A stretch of DNA of 64,000 bases from Amycolatopsis sp. cg9 (GCF_041346945.1 NZ_CP166850.1:8726501-8790500); one strand, 5' to 3'. Numbered from the stretch's first letter, positions 16,601-24,541 are shown. Made by a program: numbers and translations. Notes: generated by a model from the letters alone, not told the origin.

Positions 16601-17605
16601 CTGTTCGCCAGCCGGCTGGAGCTGAAGATCGGCGACCCGATCGACTCGATCATCGACCGGCGGGCCGCGATGAGCGTGCCCGCCGACGCGCCCGGCAGCG
16701 GGATTTCGCCGACCGGGCACCAGATGCTGCTGGCGCTGCCCCGCGTCGACGGCGTGCCGGCGGCGGGCGACCTGGCCGAAGGCACCGGCGCGCTCGTCGA
16801 GGCGGTCCGGACGGCGTGGCCCGGCGAGCCGGCGCCGTCGGTCCGGCTGCTGCCGACCGCGCTCCCCTACGGCGAACTGCCCGCCGCGGACGAACTGACC
16901 GGGGAGGAAGCCGGGCTCGCGGTCGGCATCCACGAGCACGACCTGTCCCCGCTGCGCCTGGACTTCGCCGCCGACCCGCACTTCTTCCTGCTGGCCGACG
17001 CCCAGAGCGGCAAGACGTCGTTCCTGCGCACGCTGGCGAAGCGGATCCAGGGCGCGTACCGGCCCGGCGAAGCCCGGATCATCGTGGTCGACCACCGCCG
17101 CGGCCTGCTCGGCGAAGTCGCCGACGAGTACCTGCTCGGCTTCGGCGTGAACGACGAGCACAGCGGCGGCCTGCTCACCGAGACGGCCGAGGCGCTGACC
17201 AAGCGGCTGCCCGGCCCGGACGTCACGCCCGAGCAGCTGCGGGCCCGGAACTGGTGGGCCGGACCGGAGATCTTCGTCCTGGTCGACGACTACGACATGG
17301 TGGCCACGCACCGGGACCACCCGCTGATGCCGTTGCTGCCGCTGGTCGCGCAGGCCGCCGACATCGGCCTGCACGTGGTGCTGGCGCGCCGGACCGGCGG
17401 GGCCGGGCGCGGGTTGTTCGAGCCGTTCCTCGGCCGGCTCCGCGAAGTCGGCACACCCGGCCTGATGATGTCCGGCGACCGCGACGAGGGCCCGTTGCTG
17501 GGCGGCATGCGCGCCCAGGTGCTCCCGCCGGGCCGCGGCTGGCTCGTCGACCGCCGCGGCGGCAAGGGCCTCGTCCAGATCGCCTGGCACCCCCCGACGA
17601 CGTGA
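13646..17605 (+). CDS. eccC: Type VII secretion ATPase EccC (EccCa-EccCb fused)
   Basis: The protein is 1319 residues from GTG 13646. Two membrane helices lie near residues 35-80. Three FtsK/SpoIIIE-type ATPase domains follow, with Walker A motifs GATGSGKSE near 480, GAPQAGKST near 830 and ADAQSGKTS near 1118. The first domain has an acidic Walker B (LLVICDEFSEL), the second has FLVIDGW, and the third has FVLVDDYDM. This is the motor that recognises substrate C-termini and drives export through the EccB-EccC-EccD-EccE membrane complex. The gene heads an operon with four downstream substrate-like genes; the first follows after 15 bp with an AGGAGC ribosome site. Confidence 0.96.
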   Translation: MATIVVKRPARRPSPELPSGELILQAPPEIPAPPARQWAQLLMVLPMVGTTGAMLLMFSGSAGGAVRYAVFGLMGAGMLGMVVMGLLQGGGPSRREMGYARRKYLRHLAQHRLRLRRSVRRQREAMAYLHPDPASLWSLAASYRLWERRKDDPDFGVARIGRGPQGPATTLVAPDTKPLEELEPLSALALRRFITTYSTVDRLPLAIAVTGFSRIHLRGDREAALGLLRALLAQLATLQSPDDVRIAVCPSDDRRGDWEWVKWLPHALHPERTDALGPLRLVAPTIPALESVLEEELAKRPRFDPESDGRVPGPHLVVVLDGGSVAGSDHLMTGGGVEGVTVVDLTTTPPRALDRTTVVLAVDAGGDLVSETIDGETPLGRADALGPRAAEGLARQLAPLRLTVGRGGDAPMTAELGLAELLGLGDPYAFDPADTWVPRPNRDRLRVQFGIQADGTPIELDLKESAQDGMGPHGLLIGATGSGKSELLRTLVLALAVTHPPNSLNFALVDFKGGATFARLDALPHTSAVITNLADELHLVDRMTDAINGELIRRQELLRAAGNFASLRDYEKARVAGAPLPEVPTLLVICDEFSELLSAKPDFIDMFVQIGRVGRSLGVHLLLASQRLEEGRLRGLESHLSYRVGLRTFSEMESRAVLGHPEAFRLPRAPGHGFLKVGTDQLDRFRSAYVSGVHQRAATGGARPATPADRLTLREYTTAYVAGELDTGEAEPEPADEPATGETLLDILVDRLTGQGTPAHQVWLPPLSDPPTLDRLLPPLAVDRQRGLIAGAPGALRPVLGIVDRPFEQRRDPLVLDLSGAAGHVLVLGAPQAGKSTALRTLITSLALTHTPREAQFYCLDFGGGTLASIAGLPHVSGVSGRLDTGAVRRTVAEVADVLTRRERLFAEHRIDGIATYRRLRAEGRFPELPHGDVFLVIDGWQTLRTDFAELEEAAGDIAARGLSYGVHVVASCARAFDLRMNIRDLFASRLELKIGDPIDSIIDRRAAMSVPADAPGSGISPTGHQMLLALPRVDGVPAAGDLAEGTGALVEAVRTAWPGEPAPSVRLLPTALPYGELPAADELTGEEAGLAVGIHEHDLSPLRLDFAADPHFFLLADAQSGKTSFLRTLAKRIQGAYRPGEARIIVVDHRRGLLGEVADEYLLGFGVNDEHSGGLLTETAEALTKRLPGPDVTPEQLRARNWWAGPEIFVLVDDYDMVATHRDHPLMPLLPLVAQAADIGLHVVLARRTGGAGRGLFEPFLGRLREVGTPGLMMSGDRDEGPLLGGMRAQVLPPGRGWLVDRRGGKGLVQIAWHPPTT

Positions 17606-17620
17606 GATCAGGAGCGAACC

Positions 17621-17980
17621 GTGAGTGGTGACATCGACGGCGACACCGACGCCATGCGGGAGTTCTCGAGGAACCTGCTGGGCAGTCTCGAAGTGGATCC
17701 GGTCAGCCCGGCCGCCCGGCGCACGGACGCGGTCCCGTGCGCCGGCGGCCTGGGCGCGCCCTGGTGCGACGACCTCACGCACGAGGACAACGCGAGTACG
17801 GCCGCCCTGCACCAGTTCATCACGCAGGTGGAGCAGGGCTTCAAGCTCTACAGCGCGTTCGTGCACCGGACCGCCGCGGAGTACGTCGGGGCCGACGAGC
17901 TGGCCCGCGCGCAGTTCCTCGCGGCCTTGGACTCCGACCACGGCGGCGCTCCGGCGACCGACACCCGGCTCGAGCGGTAA
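17621..17980 (+). CDS. Small EspC-like ESX-associated protein
   Basis: The protein is 119 residues from GTG 17621, behind AGGAGCGAACC. It begins SGDIDGDTDAMREFSRNLL, and a helical hairpin follows (ASTAALHQFITQVEQGFKLYSAFVHRTAAEY). Size and helical layout resemble the EspC/DUF2580 proteins that pair with PPE- or EspB-like substrates. It precedes such a substrate by 11 bp. The N-terminal GDTDAM signature recurs at 19378 and, as GDVDAM, in the Esx protein at 13517. It is probably a co-secreted partner; function is inferred from context. Confidence 0.78.
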   Translation: MSGDIDGDTDAMREFSRNLLGSLEVDPVSPAARRTDAVPCAGGLGAPWCDDLTHEDNASTAALHQFITQVEQGFKLYSAFVHRTAAEYVGADELARAQFLAALDSDHGGAPATDTRLER

Positions 17981-17991
17981 GGAGACCTGAC

Positions 17992-19368
17992 GTGGGTGAC
18001 CCGATCGGGGTCTGCGTCGACGACGCGTTCATCGAAGAGACGTACCGGAAGCTCACCGCCGAGCGCGACCAGCACATCCCCAAGCTGCTCGCCGCGCGTC
18101 AGATGTGGAGCGACGCGCGCGGCTGGATCCAGCGGCAGGCCGGTCTCCTGCTCGCCCAGGCGACGCACCTGACCGGCGCCGACCGCTGGCCGGACGCGGC
18201 GGGGCGGGCGTTCCTGCAGCGGGCGTTGCGGGACGTCGCCGTCATGCAGTCGTGGGTGGACCGGTCGGGGATCACGAGTTCCCTGCTGGCCACCGGGATT
18301 CCCGCGACCGCCCCGCCCGGGGTGCCGTCTTCGCAGGTGTTCGACGGCCTCGACGCGCTGGTCGCCGGGATCCGGGAAGCGCAGGCCGTGGTGGAGGGAC
18401 TGCGCAACCGGTACCGGTCGATGTCCGAAGAGGACCGGGCGAAGCACCTGGACGAGATCTACGGGAAGGTCGCCGAGCAGCTGACCGGCCTGCGGCCGAA
18501 GTACGAGGCCGCGAGCACCGCGCTGAAACACGCCCCCGGCCCGGCCTGGGCCGGGCCGCGGGGCGGCGCGTCGAGCACGAGCGAGCCGTCCTCGAGCCCC
18601 GGGCCGGCGGCCGCCGCGCCCGGAACCGCCGGTCCGGCCTCCCCGGGCCCGGCTCCGGGGACTGCCCAGCCGCCCGCTCAGCCGTCCACTCAGGAGGCAC
18701 CGGCCACCGAGGACCCGCTCAAGGCGGCGCTGGCGGAAGCACCGAACGCGCTGGACGCGGCAAGCCAGGCGCTCCAAGGACTTCAGCAGCTCGTCGGCGG
18801 CGGCGGGGACTCGCCGAGCCCGACGGACCTCGGTTCGCTGACGCCGGCCGAGGTCGCGGCCCGGCTCAGCACCCTCGCGGACGGGAGTTCGGCCGGCTCC
18901 GGGCTGCCGAGCCTCGCCGGGGGCGGCGGCGCTCCCCCGGGCGGCGGCGCCGGTGCGGCCGGATTCGCCGCCGCGGCGCCGATGCCCTCCCCGGCACCGG
19001 ATCCCGTCGCGACCGCCGCGGCTGCCGTACCGGCCGGTTCGGCGTTCACCACCGCGGGTGCCGCGGCCGCTTCGAGCGCCGGTCCCGGGATGATGCCGCC
19101 CGCGCAGCCGCGCGGCGGCGGGAAAGCGGGAAGCGGGGTCAAGCCAGGGGACGCCGAGCACGCCGCGACCGGGCGGTCCCGCAAACCCGGTGCCACACCC
19201 GGTGTTCCGCTCCTCGGGCGGGCCGGGCGGCGTGGCTCGAAAGCCGGTCCGCCGCCCGCGCCGAGGCGGCGCTGGGACAGCGAGAACGACACCGTCCAGC
19301 TGCTCGACGAAGAGCTGTGGCAAGTGGACAAGACCGACGGCGCGCCGCGATACCGCGCCGGTCACTGA
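17992..19368 (+). CDS. PPE/EspB-like ESX substrate with conserved C-terminal VQLLDEELWQ motif
   Basis: The protein is 458 residues from GTG 17992, behind AAGGAG. About 170 N-terminal residues are helical and include a WXG-type turn (ADRWPDAAGRA). A Pro/Ala/Gly/Ser-rich region follows to about residue 420. The last ~30 residues hold DTVQLLDEELWQ, shared almost exactly with the paralog ending at 20972. Residue composition and architecture match EspB- and PPE-type secreted proteins, which have a helical export domain and a disordered tail. No signal peptide is present, as expected for type VII cargo. It is probably secreted with the EspC-like protein upstream. Confidence 0.82.
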   Translation: MGDPIGVCVDDAFIEETYRKLTAERDQHIPKLLAARQMWSDARGWIQRQAGLLLAQATHLTGADRWPDAAGRAFLQRALRDVAVMQSWVDRSGITSSLLATGIPATAPPGVPSSQVFDGLDALVAGIREAQAVVEGLRNRYRSMSEEDRAKHLDEIYGKVAEQLTGLRPKYEAASTALKHAPGPAWAGPRGGASSTSEPSSSPGPAAAAPGTAGPASPGPAPGTAQPPAQPSTQEAPATEDPLKAALAEAPNALDAASQALQGLQQLVGGGGDSPSPTDLGSLTPAEVAARLSTLADGSSAGSGLPSLAGGGGAPPGGGAGAAGFAAAAPMPSPAPDPVATAAAAVPAGSAFTTAGAAAASSAGPGMMPPAQPRGGGKAGSGVKPGDAEHAATGRSRKPGATPGVPLLGRAGRRGSKAGPPPAPRRRWDSENDTVQLLDEELWQVDKTDGAPRYRAGH

Positions 19369-19377
19369 GGAGGGGCA

Positions 19378-19755
19378 ATGCCGGCACCACAGCAGATCAA
19401 CGGCGACACCGAGGCGATGAGCGCGTACGCCGGGCAGCTCACCGCGCCCGCGATGCCGCCTTCACTGGCCCGGCTCGGCACGCCGCCGAACCTGACCGGG
19501 CTGTTCGAGGGCATCGCGATGTCGGTGCTCGACAAGGCCGCCACCGCCGCGATGGCCGCGCTGCTGACCAAGGTCACCGAGGACATGGTCACCGACAGCA
19601 CGAAGGTCAAGGCCGCCGCCGCGGGGTACACCGCCGCCGACGTCGCCGGCGCGCTGGCCCTCGCGACGTCGGCCACCAAGGTCATCAAGCAGGGCGTCGA
19701 CCTGTTCAAGAAGACCGCGGGCTCGGTTCCGCACCCGCCCGAGAAAACCGCCTGA
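19378..19755 (+). CDS. Second EspC-like ESX-associated protein
   Basis: The protein is 125 residues from ATG 19378, behind GAGGAGGGG. It starts MPAPQQINGDTEAMSAYAGQ, echoing the GDTDAM motif at 17621. A central hydrophobic helical stretch (NLTGLFEGIAMSVLDKAATAAMAALL) and a later Ala-rich helix follow. There is no signal peptide. It lies nine bp after the first PPE-like gene and eleven before the second, so the operon reads as two alternating small/large substrate pairs. Family assignment to EspC/DUF2580-type partners is by size, motif and order. Confidence 0.78.
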   Translation: MPAPQQINGDTEAMSAYAGQLTAPAMPPSLARLGTPPNLTGLFEGIAMSVLDKAATAAMAALLTKVTEDMVTDSTKVKAAAAGYTAADVAGALALATSATKVIKQGVDLFKKTAGSVPHPPEKTA

Positions 19756-19766
19756 GGAGAGCACCC

Positions 19767-20972
19767 ATGGTCGTGCCCTACAACCTGCTGCCCATCGAAC
19801 TGCACCGGGACATGGTCCAGGCCGAGCAGGCCAAGGTCCCGGTGCTGCTGGACGCGGCGAAGATGTGGACCGAATGCCGCGCCTGGATCGACGCCGCGAG
19901 CACGGAGCTGAACACCCGCGCCGGCCGGCTCACCCCGGAATGGCAGGACGACGCCGGCCGCGCGCACGAAGAGAAGACCCAGCGGTCGCTGGCCGAGCTG
20001 AAGATGTGGGGCGAGCGGATCGACGCGGCCCAGCCCGCCGAAACGCTGACCACGCTCGCCTCGTCGATCTCGGAGGCGTGCACCGAGGTCATGGCGTGCT
20101 ACGCGGCGTACTGCGCGGCGGACCTGAACCCGCTGACTGCGCTGCCGGCCAAGATCGCGGCGCAGCAGGCTTCGGCGTTCCGGATGAACGCGCTCGGCGC
20201 GCAGTTCGACGTGTCGATGCTGAAGGTCGTCGCGGCGTCCGGCATGCAGTCCCCCGGCGACCTGGTGCCGGCCCCGAAGGCGGCCGCGGAAGGCAACTCC
20301 CCCGCGGACTTCGTCAAGGCCGCCGAAGCCGGGATGAGCGCGCTGACCGAACTGGAAGGCCTCGCCGAGTCGGCGGGCTTCGGCAGCGGCGGCGGTGGTG
20401 GTGGTGACACGCAGCTGCCCGGCGTCCCCGGGCCGGGCCAGGACGGCTCGTCGGGCCCGACGCTGGCCGGACTGTCCCCGGCGGCGGCCCTCCCGATGCC
20501 CGGAGCGGCACTCGGCGGCCTGGGCGGCGGCGCGGGCGCACCGCCGGTGGCGTCGGGCCTGCCGGGGATGTTCGGCGCGGCGGGCGGGCTCGGCACGATC
20601 CCGACGCTCGCCAAGCCGGTCGCCGGGAAACGCGCGCCCAGCCTGGCTTCGGAGGTCCGGCCCGGCACGGCGGCCCCGGCGTCGGCGAAACCGGCCAGGA
20701 GCTCGATGCCGCCGATGGTGCCACCGCACAGCGGATCGGGCGCGACGGCCGGGACGTTGCGCCCCGGCTCCCCCGAGCAGCCCACCGGCCGGGGCGGCGC
20801 CGGCCGCCGGACCGCGGACGCGACCGACGGCGTACCCGCGAAGCTGCGCGGCCGGTCCGCCAACGGTGCCCCGGACGCCGGCTTCACCCTTCCCCGCGGC
20901 CGCCGCACCGGGGAGACCGACGCCGACTCCGTCCAGCTGCTCGACGAGGAGCTCTGGCAGCCCGGCCGCTGA
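19767..20972 (+). CDS. Second PPE/EspB-like ESX substrate with VQLLDEELWQ C-terminus
   Basis: The protein is 401 residues from ATG 19767, behind GAGGAGAGC. The helical domain spans ~1-200 and contains a WXG-type turn (PEWQDDAGRAHEEK). A Gly/Pro/Ala-rich tail follows. The C-terminus is ADSVQLLDEELWQPGR, matching the first paralog. N-terminal domains of the two paralogs also align (for example DAAKMWTECRAWI against AARQMWSDARGWI), which indicates tandem duplication of a small-plus-large substrate pair. It is likely exported by this ESX system. A strong hairpin terminator follows, closing the eccC operon. Confidence 0.82.
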   Translation: MVVPYNLLPIELHRDMVQAEQAKVPVLLDAAKMWTECRAWIDAASTELNTRAGRLTPEWQDDAGRAHEEKTQRSLAELKMWGERIDAAQPAETLTTLASSISEACTEVMACYAAYCAADLNPLTALPAKIAAQQASAFRMNALGAQFDVSMLKVVAASGMQSPGDLVPAPKAAAEGNSPADFVKAAEAGMSALTELEGLAESAGFGSGGGGGGDTQLPGVPGPGQDGSSGPTLAGLSPAAALPMPGAALGGLGGGAGAPPVASGLPGMFGAAGGLGTIPTLAKPVAGKRAPSLASEVRPGTAAPASAKPARSSMPPMVPPHSGSGATAGTLRPGSPEQPTGRGGAGRRTADATDGVPAKLRGRSANGAPDAGFTLPRGRRTGETDADSVQLLDEELWQPGR

Positions 20973-20974
20973 CC

Positions 20975-21013
20975 GCGGCGCCCCCGGACGGTGCACCCGT
21001 GCGGGGGCGCCGC
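20975..21013 (+). terminator. Intrinsic terminator of the eccC operon
   Basis: GCGGCGCCCCC (20975-20985) pairs with GGGGGCGCCGC (21003-21013) around a 17-base loop, immediately after the last substrate gene. There is no long T tract, as is common in GC-rich actinobacteria. Confidence 0.75.
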
Positions 21014-21019
21014 GTTGCC

Positions 21020-21031
21020 TAGGATCGGGCG
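21020..21031 (+). promoter_or_regulatory. Leaderless promoter of the SUFU-domain gene
   Basis: TAGGAT at 21020-21025 is a good actinobacterial -10 box, and the ATG follows after six bases with no ribosome site. The type VII upstream element is absent here. Confidence 0.55.
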
Positions 21032-21619
21032 ATGAGCTACCCCCACGCCGACCCGAGCCGGTTCGACGGCCTGCTCGCGCACGTCGAACACCACCTCGGA
21101 CCGGTGACGCACGGGCAGGGCCCGCGGAGCCCGGACGGCGGCAACCGGGGGTTCGCCATCGGCTTCCACGCCCACCGGCAGCTCCGCATGATCTCGGCGG
21201 CGACCACCGGCGTGCGGTTCCAGCAGATCGCGGCCCCGCTGCCGCAGGAGTTCGTCGTCTCCGCGCTGCCGGACCACGAGGACGAAGCCGGCTACCTCGC
21301 GCACGTGATCGCTCGCGAGGCGATCGAGCGGCAGCGCGGTTACGCGTACGGCGGCGGCTACGTGAACGCCGAGCCGCTGATCCCGGGTACCGGCATCGCG
21401 TTCCTGCTCGCGGCACCGCACCCGTTCGCCGGTGCGGAGTTCGACCTCTACCGCGACGACCGGGGCGAGCCGGCACTGCAGCTGGTCACGCTGCTGCCGT
21501 GCACCCGCGCGGAGTTCGAGTACGTCCACGCGCACGACGACGACCCCGACGTGCTCTTCGACCGGTGGCGGGACCGCGACACGGACATCCTCGACCTGTA
21601 CCGCGAATCGGCCGTCTGA
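21032..21619 (+). CDS. Suppressor-of-fused (SUFU) domain protein, possible immunity factor
   Basis: The protein is 195 residues from ATG 21032. The region FVVSALPDHEDEAGYLAHVI and the later LLPCTRAEFEYVHAH fit the SUFU domain, which in bacteria is frequently an immunity protein for polymorphic toxins. It is soluble and acidic at the C-terminus. No toxin gene is adjacent: the nearest is the nuclease toxin at 5555-9379, which already has an Imm49 partner. It could protect against a cargo of this secretion system or be an orphan immunity gene. It converges with the eccB gene, with six bp between stops. Confidence 0.78.
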   Translation: MSYPHADPSRFDGLLAHVEHHLGPVTHGQGPRSPDGGNRGFAIGFHAHRQLRMISAATTGVRFQQIAAPLPQEFVVSALPDHEDEAGYLAHVIAREAIERQRGYAYGGGYVNAEPLIPGTGIAFLLAAPHPFAGAEFDLYRDDRGEPALQLVTLLPCTRAEFEYVHAHDDDPDVLFDRWRDRDTDILDLYRESAV

Positions 21620-21625
21620 GGGCGG

Positions 21626-23059
21626 TCAGCCGCCCACCGCCTGGTTGCGGGCCGCGGCCGGGTCGAGGCCCGGGCCCTCCGGCAGCCGGGCCACCAACCC
21701 GGCCGGCAGCCGCAGCACGCGATCCGCCGGGTAGCCCAGCATCTTCAGCACGTCCGGCGCCGCCAGCGAATACCGGCGGCCCATGTCCGTCACCAGGGTC
21801 AGCGTTCCCGAGGGCGCCAGCGCCGACGGCATCGCTTCAACCACCGCCGCGCTGCCCGGCGGGACGTGCACCCGGTCCGCCAGCGGGGTTCCCGCCGGCG
21901 AGCGGCGGGCAGTGGCCGAAAGCGCGTCCGCCGGAGGCAGTGCCGGATCGAGCGTGAGGCCGGGCGACGACGCGCCCGGCTCGAAGGTCGCGCACACCGT
22001 CGCTTCCCGGTCCTGGGGCCGCGCGATCGGCGGGCGGGCGGCGGGGGCCGCGCCCTCGGCGGCGTCGGCCGGGTCGAGACGGCGGGACGTCGTGGCCAGC
22101 GCCGGCGGGAGCGTGACCGCCACCGGGTCGCCGCCCGGGTAGGCGGCCGCCGCCTGGGCGGCCGCGCGCTGGATGTCGTACTGCAGCACGGAAATCGGGC
22201 GCAGGACGTCCCGCTCGGCCAGGTAGTACTGCTCCCCGCCACCGGACGGGCGGACCACCAGCAGCATCCCGGCGCGGAGGTCGGTCCGGCCCGGGACCGC
22301 CGTCGACGGTTCGCCCGGCCGCGCCACCGGGATCGGGCCGATCGGGGCGCCTTCCGGCAGGACGTCCAGCCACGGCCGGCCGACCCGGGCCCACGGCTCG
22401 GCGGTCAGCGCGAGACCGGTGCCGACCGCGGCGTAGTCCTCGATCCGGTGCCGGTACCCCCGCCACACGAGGTAACGGTCGCCGTTCGTCACCAGTTCCA
22501 CCAGCAGCGCCCGGTCGCCCAGCGCCGCGCCACCCGCCGGAGCGGCGCCGGCCAGCAGCACCGACTCCTCGATCCGGGTGCCCGCCAGGTCGCTGGCGGG
22601 TGCCGAGCACAGCGACCACGAGCCGGTCAGCAGCCGGTCGGGCGCGGGCAGCGCGTCGGGCGCGTCCGGGATGCCGAGCCGCGGCCCGCGCGGGACGCCG
22701 GCGAGGGACTCCCGCGACACCTGCTCGGTGGCCCGGTGGTCCTTGAGCAGCAGCAGCGCGGACGCGTAGTTGGCCACCGGGTGCAGCCGCCCGTCGAGGT
22801 AGACGTACCGGGTGCCGGTCTCCTTCTCCACGATCACCGCGGCATCCTGGCGCCACGCGGTGTTCCCGCCCGGCACGACGAGCCCGTACACCCCGGCGCC
22901 CGCGAGCGAGACGATGCCGAGCGCGATCCCGGCGAACGTCGCGCTCCCGGTCCGCCGGAACGGCGGCTGCTCCGGATCGGTCTCGCGGGTGACGAGCGCG
23001 GACGTCGCCCGCTGGACGAGGAACTGGTACGCCTGCAGCTGGTCGCGTTTGGACGCCAC
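21626..23059 (-). CDS. eccB: Type VII secretion membrane protein EccB
   Basis: The protein is 477 residues from GTG 23059. The N-terminus is the typical EccB start (SKRDQLQAYQFLVQRATSALV), followed by one membrane helix (about 39-62) and a large extracytoplasmic domain. Two Cys residues (WSLCSAP and VCATFEP) probably form the conserved disulfide of the periplasmic repeats. EccB links EccC and EccD to the outer face of the conduit. The gene begins four bp after the eccD stop, forming an eccD-eccB operon that runs opposite to the eccC operon. Confidence 0.95.
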   Translation of the reverse strand: MASKRDQLQAYQFLVQRATSALVTRETDPEQPPFRRTGSATFAGIALGIVSLAGAGVYGLVVPGGNTAWRQDAAVIVEKETGTRYVYLDGRLHPVANYASALLLLKDHRATEQVSRESLAGVPRGPRLGIPDAPDALPAPDRLLTGSWSLCSAPASDLAGTRIEESVLLAGAAPAGGAALGDRALLVELVTNGDRYLVWRGYRHRIEDYAAVGTGLALTAEPWARVGRPWLDVLPEGAPIGPIPVARPGEPSTAVPGRTDLRAGMLLVVRPSGGGEQYYLAERDVLRPISVLQYDIQRAAAQAAAAYPGGDPVAVTLPPALATTSRRLDPADAAEGAAPAARPPIARPQDREATVCATFEPGASSPGLTLDPALPPADALSATARRSPAGTPLADRVHVPPGSAAVVEAMPSALAPSGTLTLVTDMGRRYSLAAPDVLKMLGYPADRVLRLPAGLVARLPEGPGLDPAAARNQAVGG

Positions 23060-23063
23060 GGGT

Positions 23064-24440
23064 TCAGCCCCCCAGCCCGCGCACGACGGCGTACAGGTCG
23101 AGCACCCAGCACACCACCGGCACGATCGCGACCACCAGCAGGATCTCGGCGTACTCGGCGAACCGGCCGAGGTACGGGTTCGCGCGCCGGGTGCTCAGCA
23201 GGACACCGGCGGCGATCGACCCGGCCGCCACGGCGACCGCCAGCGGCGCGGCCGGCAGCAGCGCGCCGCCGGCCATCAGCGGTCCCACCGCGAGGCAGCC
23301 GAGACCGGAGCTCCCCGCCAGCAGCAAGGGAACCCGTTGCCGCAGGATCGGGTACAGCCGCGCGCGCATCAGAAACCCCAGTGCCAGCAACGAAACCAGC
23401 ACGACCGGAGCCGTCCCGCCGGCGCGGATCAGCACCACCTGGCAGGCCGGCACCGCCGCCGACGTCCCGGCCAGCAGGCCGGTGAGCAGCCCGTCCGCCC
23501 GGGCCACCGCGCTGTGCACGAGCGGGAGCGGCGGCTGCGGCTCGTCGCGGACCAGGTCGGCCGTGCTGCGCGGCAGCACCGGCATCGGGACGCGGGCGAG
23601 CCGCAGGGCCAGCGGGGCGAACGTGCCCGACAGCGCCAGCAGGCCGCCACCGACCACGGCCGCGGCGCGGTACCCGGCGAGGTCGTCGAGGGTGGCCAGC
23701 CAGCCGCCGAGCACCGCGAGCAGCCCGGCCGTGGCCGCCGCGGTGAACAACGCCGGCGCCGCGGCCACCCCGAGCCGCCCCGCCAGCGCGGCCGCCAGCA
23801 GCGCCGCGCCGGCGAGCACGAGGTGTCCCGCGGACAGCCCGGTGACCGGGGTGCCGCCGGCCAGCACCAACCCGCCGCCGGCGAAGGCGTAGGGCAGCGC
23901 GGCCGCGGCGAGCACCGCGCCGGCGGCGGCGTCCCGCACCGCGCGCGCGAGCACCGCGCCGGCGGTCAGCAGCAGGACGGCCGCGGTGAGCGCCCACAGC
24001 GCCGCGCCGGGCCACGGCGGCCCCGCGCGCAGCACCGCGACCAGCCCGAGCAGCAGGGCCGCGGCGCCGGCGGCCAGTCCGGCCACCCGGGTGTGCCGCG
24101 GGCCCCAGGCCCGGCCGGTCCGGCCGGAGCCGGTGGCGATCGCGTCGACCAGGTCGTCGTACTCCAGCTCGGGCCAGTCGGTCCGCCGCGGGGTCAGGTG
24201 CAGGATTTCGCCGTCGCGCACCCGGTGCGCGCCGAGGGTCCGGTCGAGGTCGAACGCCGTCCCGTCGGCCCGGCGCAACGACCAGCCGCCACCGGGGACG
24301 CCGTCGTCGGCGAGCCCTTCCCCGGCGCGGGCGAGCAGCCCGGGCAGGATTTCGGCGACAGCGGCGTGCTCCGGCAGCGCGATGTCGATGCGCCGGTGCG
24401 GGGTGGCGACGGTGAGCCTGACGAGGCCGGCGGTCTGCAT
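23064..24440 (-). CDS. eccD: Type VII secretion channel protein EccD
   Basis: The protein is 458 residues. The first ~85 residues form a ubiquitin-like domain (VRLTVATPHRRIDIALPEHA, then GDEILHL-type end written RDGEILHLTP). About eleven hydrophobic helices follow, from residue ~118 to the end. EccD is the main integral membrane component of the ESX channel. ATG 24440 is chosen because it lies six bases after a -10 candidate (GACGCT) that has the shared upstream element 40 bp before it; a GTG at 24458 is in frame but would lie upstream of that box. Confidence 0.94.
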   Translation of the reverse strand: MQTAGLVRLTVATPHRRIDIALPEHAAVAEILPGLLARAGEGLADDGVPGGGWSLRRADGTAFDLDRTLGAHRVRDGEILHLTPRRTDWPELEYDDLVDAIATGSGRTGRAWGPRHTRVAGLAAGAAALLLGLVAVLRAGPPWPGAALWALTAAVLLLTAGAVLARAVRDAAAGAVLAAAALPYAFAGGGLVLAGGTPVTGLSAGHLVLAGAALLAAALAGRLGVAAAPALFTAAATAGLLAVLGGWLATLDDLAGYRAAAVVGGGLLALSGTFAPLALRLARVPMPVLPRSTADLVRDEPQPPLPLVHSAVARADGLLTGLLAGTSAAVPACQVVLIRAGGTAPVVLVSLLALGFLMRARLYPILRQRVPLLLAGSSGLGCLAVGPLMAGGALLPAAPLAVAVAAGSIAAGVLLSTRRANPYLGRFAEYAEILLVVAIVPVVCWVLDLYAVVRGLGG

Positions 24441-24492
24441 GGGAGAAGCGTCGGCCACCGCGCGCGCGAATGGGCGGCGACGGCCGGAACCG
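24441..24492 (-). promoter_or_regulatory. Leaderless eccD promoter with upstream type VII element
   Basis: On the reverse strand CGGTTCCGGCCG starts at 24492. GACGCT begins at 24452, exactly 40 bp later, and ATG follows six bases after it. The element lies in a CGGCCGGAACCGGCCG near-palindrome shared with the divergent kinase gene. Confidence 0.5.
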
Positions 24493-24529
24493 GCCGCGCG
24501 AAACGGCCCCCCGCACGGCTTTCGTGCGG

Positions 24530-24541
24530 GAGAATGGCGGC
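24530..24541 (+). promoter_or_regulatory. Leaderless promoter of the receptor pseudokinase gene
   Basis: GAGAAT at 24530-24535 is followed after six bases by ATG 24542 with no ribosome site, the same geometry as the other leaderless starts of the locus. Confidence 0.5.

Noticed and set aside
14057..17941. Long reverse-strand frame over eccC
   Set aside because: It is a shadow of the conserved EccC reading frame, with no recognisable domain or ribosome site.
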